Shown: piece after piece, positions 60,168-64,000 of the stretch
Position numbering within the stretch: position 1 is the first letter of the stretch
Layout: the number at the start of each line of letters is the position of its first letter
Assembly: GCF_958979055.1 (NCBI RefSeq)
Contig: NC_084894.1
Location: forward strand, 23,715,616-23,779,615
Length of the DNA stretch: 64,000 nt
Reading direction: 5' to 3'
Origin: Alnus glutinosa
Lineage: Eukaryota > Streptophyta > Magnoliopsida > Fagales > Betulaceae
Made by a program: the position numbers and the translations under genes
The notes under the pieces: model-generated
The model's input: only the letters and a program-made list of their open reading frames with translations
Database searches by the model: none
Told to the model about the DNA's origin: nothing

Positions 60168-62552
60168 CTAGTGCCTCAGCTGCTGATTGTTGACTGCTGG
60201 TCTTCGACGATATTCATTTCCAAGATACAGTTTAGGAAATATCTTGAAAAGAATGTCATCAACATGTTTGTAATACCATATCCTCCACCTTTTCCAAAAC
60301 ATAAGGGGTCCCATAACAATTCCAAAACCAAAACTAAATCCTAGTTCAGCACTTATGTAATTCCACTCGATCATACTCTTATGAGATTCTTCATACGTCG
60401 TTGGAGGTGACAATCGTGGCTCTTCATGTGAGCACTGTGATTTCAAAGGCAACCCACATAATCTTTCGTTTCCTTTGAAGGAATTTTCCGAAAATGTAGC
60501 AAATTGCTTGATAAATGGAATAGGTCCCACCAATTGGTTGAAGGAAAGGTTGAGGACCGAAAGGAAAATAAGACCATTGGCGAGTTGCATAGGAATCTCT
60601 CCAGTAAGCTTGTTGCTTGACAAGTCTAGTGTCTCAAGATTACTCAATTTCCCCAGAGATGTTGGTATTTGGCCTATGAAAGCATTATGTGACAAGTTGA
60701 GAATATATAACAATGTGAATTCTCCAATTTCTTCAGGTATAGGACCATCAAAGTTGTTGCAAGAAAAATCAATGGTGGTGAAGATAGTTAAGATCTTCAC
60801 CAGCTCCACCACTGAACCCTTGCTAGTAATTGTTACGGTATCTTGATAATAAAAACTACCAATGCCAATTTGGATGTGATTGAGTTTTGAGTTGGCCTCA
60901 TGTGCACGATCGGTCAACGCCATCCAAGTAGAAAGGAGTACTATTGGAAGGTGACCAGTAAAGTTGTTTGAAGCCACATCTATGATTTGAAGCTTCGGGG
61001 AAGGGGCAATCTCTGGATGACCAATGGGCCCATAAAATTTGTTAGATCGCAAAATAAGAACCTTCAATGCGGCTAATCCATTCAAGTAATATGGGAAGGT
61101 GTCCTCGATGTGGTTGTTCCCAACGTCCAAGACCTCCAATGAATGGCAATTCTTCAGAGATTTCGGTAACTTTCCCTCTAGATGGTTTTTATTAATAGCT
61201 AAAGTATGTAAATTACAAGACTCCGAAAATGTATCAGGAATTGTACCATTGAGATTGTTTCTCCTTAGACTCAACACCTGAAGAGCCCCACTCATCTCAT
61301 TCAAGCATTGGGGAATTGTGCCACTGAAGTAATTATCAGACAGATCTAGAAATCGCAGAAATGAAGCATTGCATATGGATCCAGGGATACTCCCATATAA
61401 TTTATTACTTGAAATAGAAAAGAATTGTGTGAATTCAAGGGACTGGCCGATGCTAGCTGGTAAGGCAGAATGAAAATTATTCATGGAGAAATCCAAGTAG
61501 CTGACAGGTGGGAGAACTGGGAGTTGGCCTTGGAACTGGTTGGAGCGAAAGTCTAGAGATCTCGTCCTAAAAATAGAAGAGATATTGGAGATAGGTCCTT
61601 TGAGAGTGACCAAGTTGTTATAGGAGAGATTTAGAAATCTAAGTTGGGGAAGTTTCCAGATCCAATTAGGCACCTCTCCATATATCTGGTTCCTTGAAAG
61701 GTCTAAAGAGTATAATTTGGATTGGTTTCTAAAGAAATCAGGAATTTTTTTCAACTTGATAGAAGCCAAGCCTAACCAAGTGGGATAGTGGGAAGACGAA
61801 AGGTTAAAACCACTATATTCATCCAACAAATTGGAGCCATCAAAGTTGTTTGAAGAAAGAATGAGGGATGCAAGACCTGGAAGCCCAAAGATAGATATGG
61901 GTATTGGCCCTTCCAACTCGTTATTGCTCAAATCAAGCTCTAGTAGTTTGTAAGAAGAAATGTTGGAAAATTCCTTGAGTTGCCCAGAAAATAGGTTATT
62001 GGAAAGTTGTAATACCTGCAATGATGGGAGGTGAAACAATGAAACTGGAATATCCCCGTTCAATGAATTGTAACTTAAATCAAGAGTGTCTAGATTCAGA
62101 AGTTCTTCCCACTGAGTGGAAGTAATCTGCCCTGCAAAGCCAGCATTTGCTAGATTCAAATCACTCAAATTCGTCAACTTGTCAAACTTTGATGGAATCT
62201 GAGAAGAGTTGAAGTCGTTGTAAGCCAAATTCAAGCTCTGGAGAAGATGAAGACTGAAGAGGCTACTTAAATCGTCAAGTCCACCCGAGATGGATTCACT
62301 AGCCAGGTCGAGACCAATAACACTTCCCTCGTGGCAGGTTACGCCTTCCCAAGAACAACAATCAGCACTTTGATTCCACTTAACAAGTTTGTTGGACCTA
62401 GCAGGATCGAATGTAAGGTTGTTCTTCAATTGCAGTAACAAGGACTGCTGATTGCCGAAACATTGCCCAGACACGCCAAAGACACAAATGCTAATTAGGA
62501 AAGGTGAGTAAATGGGGATCAAGAAAAGCCACGAAAAGGCCGCAAGTCTCAT
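60168..62552 (-). CDS. Leucine-rich-repeat receptor-like protein (Ve1/Cf/RLP7-like)
   Basis: The intronless gene encodes a 794-residue plasma-membrane receptor-like protein of the type that perceives pathogen or developmental signals and relies on partner kinases (SOBIR1/BAK1 type). A signal peptide ends near residue 29 (FGVSGQ/C). An LRRNT cap with LLQLKNNLTFDPARSNKLVK and ADCCSWEGVTC follows, then plant-type LRRs (LDLSxNxLxGxIP) in two blocks around an island near WMALTDRAHEANSKL. After LCGLPLKSQCSHEEP and an acidic stretch comes a single membrane helix (ELGFSFGFGIVMGPLMFW, about 730-752), then a basic tail of about 40 residues without a kinase. It is shorter than Ve1 (about 1050 residues), with fewer LRRs. 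ATG 62552 is the first in frame and precedes the signal peptide. Confidence 0.93.
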   Translation of the reverse strand: MRLAAFSWLFLIPIYSPFLISICVFGVSGQCFGNQQSLLLQLKNNLTFDPARSNKLVKWNQSADCCSWEGVTCHEGSVIGLDLASESISGGLDDLSSLFSLHLLQSLNLAYNDFNSSQIPSKFDKLTNLSDLNLANAGFAGQITSTQWEELLNLDTLDLSYNSLNGDIPVSLFHLPSLQVLQLSNNLFSGQLKEFSNISSYKLLELDLSNNELEGPIPISIFGLPGLASLILSSNNFDGSNLLDEYSGFNLSSSHYPTWLGLASIKLKKIPDFFRNQSKLYSLDLSRNQIYGEVPNWIWKLPQLRFLNLSYNNLVTLKGPISNISSIFRTRSLDFRSNQFQGQLPVLPPVSYLDFSMNNFHSALPASIGQSLEFTQFFSISSNKLYGSIPGSICNASFLRFLDLSDNYFSGTIPQCLNEMSGALQVLSLRRNNLNGTIPDTFSESCNLHTLAINKNHLEGKLPKSLKNCHSLEVLDVGNNHIEDTFPYYLNGLAALKVLILRSNKFYGPIGHPEIAPSPKLQIIDVASNNFTGHLPIVLLSTWMALTDRAHEANSKLNHIQIGIGSFYYQDTVTITSKGSVVELVKILTIFTTIDFSCNNFDGPIPEEIGEFTLLYILNLSHNAFIGQIPTSLGKLSNLETLDLSSNKLTGEIPMQLANGLIFLSVLNLSFNQLVGPIPFIKQFATFSENSFKGNERLCGLPLKSQCSHEEPRLSPPTTYEESHKSMIEWNYISAELGFSFGFGIVMGPLMFWKRWRIWYYKHVDDILFKIFPKLYLGNEYRRRPAVNNQQLRH

Positions 62553-62760
62553 TGCAGGGAATGGAAGAGGTGGTGATATTAATTAATGGTGGATTCAGGA
62601 TGGTATTGATTTGTTTTGTGTGTGAGTAAATATATAGATGAAAATATAATGGTGGAGGATGAGGGGAGGAAAGTTCCAGTAACACGACTTTTTGACCTGT
62701 GACTCTCGAATATATATAGATGAAAATACAAGTGGCCAACCAAGAAGAAGAAGATCGATG
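62553..62760 (-). promoter_or_regulatory. Upstream region of the receptor-like-protein gene
   Basis: On the minus strand a CTATATATTTAC TATA-like motif lies about 75-85 bp before the ATG (62626-62637). Confidence 0.5.
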
Positions 62761-64000
62761 AAGTAAGAGAAGAGAGACCTTAATATTTTATCCTTCTTCT
62801 GTGTCCGGTTCTGCAGGCAAGGCAGCTTTATTCACACGTTTGGAGAAATTTGAGGTTGAGTAATTTGAATTTTTAGGAATGTGATTATATATTCACACCG
62901 AATCACACGTGATCGTCTCTTTTGACGCCTAATTTGTTTTTTTTTGAAATTTATGTGAGGATTGACTTCACGTACAGATAATTTACATGATAAAATTTAT
63001 TTCTCATAGTCTATCGTCTTTGGATTTAATATTCTGAGTCAGTCAAGAGTATTACCACTCGGACTTTCTATGAAGGGGCAACATATACCAATACAACGTG
63101 CTCTGAACACAGAATTTTAACTTCTTTTTCTATCGAGTTGGGAATCAAAACATTGAAAAATGGGTGAACTTTCCGACAACAAACTCAAAATAAAAATACC
63201 GCAAAAAATATAAATAATGACCAGATCCTCGCTGTAACGGCCGTATAAAACGGTAAGCAAAACAAAAGAGGCACAAGTAATGACATGCACCTCGAAAAGT
63301 CTCTCAACAATACAAAGAATGTGAAAAAAAAAATTTAGAACGTTGGGTCATAGAAAGCAGAATTCTAGAATGAAAGGAGGAATGTGGAAAACAAGTGGAG
63401 GGTGGGGGAATTCCTACTGGTTCTTTGATTCAGGAAAGCAACAACTTTTGGTTTGGTTAGCGGAATTCAACAATTTTTTTGTGTTTACATTTTTCAGAAA
63501 TTTGATGCTTAGTCATTTGAATTTTCAGAAATGTAACTATTTTCATGTTTGAAATAATTAGGAATTTCTAAAAATTTTCGAGAATATAGGATTTTCATGT
63601 ATAATTTACTTTTGAAAACAATTAGGAATTTAAGATTGCCAAACTATACGAATAGAAGTCGCATTTTTAATTTAATTTAATTTTAAGACAGCCAAACTAG
63701 AATAGACAGGAAACAAGATTCCCTAGGAGGTCAATGCATATTAGGTGTTTGAAATTTCTTTCCCAATCCTATGGCCTAAAACTGAAAATCCCTAGATGCA
63801 TTACTTTCCCAATCCAATGGTCTGATTTGAACTAAATAAAGAGCACAAGATTAGTGGAGCCAGAAACAATTTTCATTCAATCTATCAAACAGAAGAGTAG
63901 TAGATATCAGATCAAATATTTATATCTGTATGTTGTTGTTGATGCTTCATTAGAGTTAGAAGAGATATTCTTCATTAATTATTTATTGAGTAGGATTTAG
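62761..64000. other. Right-end intergenic DNA, no gene recognised
   Basis: AT-rich. A 69-codon plus-strand frame at 63343-63552 has no recognisable domain. Nothing else was identified. Confidence 0.5.

Larger units (their letters stand above)
56148..61248. repeat. Tandem duplication, right copy
   Basis: This is the compact copy (about 5.1 kb) of the segment at 46013-56147. It continues beyond 61248 into the rest of the intact receptor-like-protein gene, which the left copy lacks. Confidence 0.85.

Noticed and set aside
60475-60846. Plus-strand ORFs opposite the receptor-like-protein gene
   Set aside because: Antisense shadows of LRR coding sequence, also mirrored in the pseudogene copy.

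Overview
This is AT-rich plant nuclear DNA, most likely from a woody eudicot. It has spliced plant genes (laccase, ZIP metal transporter, SDIR1-type and RDUF-type RING E3 ligases, a Ve/Cf-type receptor-like protein), plant LTR retrotransposons, hAT transposons, MITEs, a tRNA-derived SINE and many microsatellites. The species cannot be told from the window alone.

Layout. 1-1035 is the promoter of a laccase gene that begins just off the left edge; it duplicates the promoter of the laccase inside the window (22090-23112). 1024-1260 is an RTFL/DVL small-peptide gene without an in-frame ATG, lying exactly at the end of the duplicated promoter. 2625-3073 holds a TRIM retroelement. 4076-18938 is a full-length but decayed Ty3/gypsy (Tat-like) retrotransposon with two LTRs, PBS, PPT and an ATATA target duplication. 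Nested inside it, at 10383-17030, is a 6.6 kb hAT transposon with an exact 8-bp target duplication and an intact BED/RNase H-like/hAT-C transposase. 19421-22089 is a complete six-exon laccase on the minus strand.

23.1-32.6 kb is mostly non-coding DNA with MITEs and palindromes around a two-exon ZIP2-like transporter (27005-29034, minus). An eight-coding-exon SDIR1 orthologue (32612-35836, minus, probable 5' UTR exon near 38121) is followed by an intronless RDUF1/2-type RING + DUF1117 E3 ligase (42545-43645, minus). RTFL, ZIP2 and RDUF2 are, as I recall, close neighbours on Arabidopsis chromosome 5, so this looks like a conserved block into which laccase DNA and transposons were inserted.

46.0-62.6 kb is a tandem duplication. 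The left copy (about 46013-56147) ends inside a receptor-like-protein gene and so keeps only its 3' part as a pseudogene. The right copy (about 56148 onward) runs into the intact 794-codon gene (60168-62552, minus). The two copies act as filled and empty sites for each other. They show that a 1 kb poly(A)-type retroposon, a SINE and a 4.4 kb gene-fragment insertion (glucose-6-phosphate 1-epimerase exons, a PPR fragment) lie only in the left copy, and at least one MITE only in the right. 62.6-64.0 kb is the receptor gene's upstream region with nothing else recognisable.

Functional links: laccase acts in the cell wall on lignin precursors; SDIR1 and RDUF-type E3 ligases both act in ABA/drought signalling; the receptor-like protein is of the pathogen-perception type. 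No CRISPR array, operon or organellar sequence is present.
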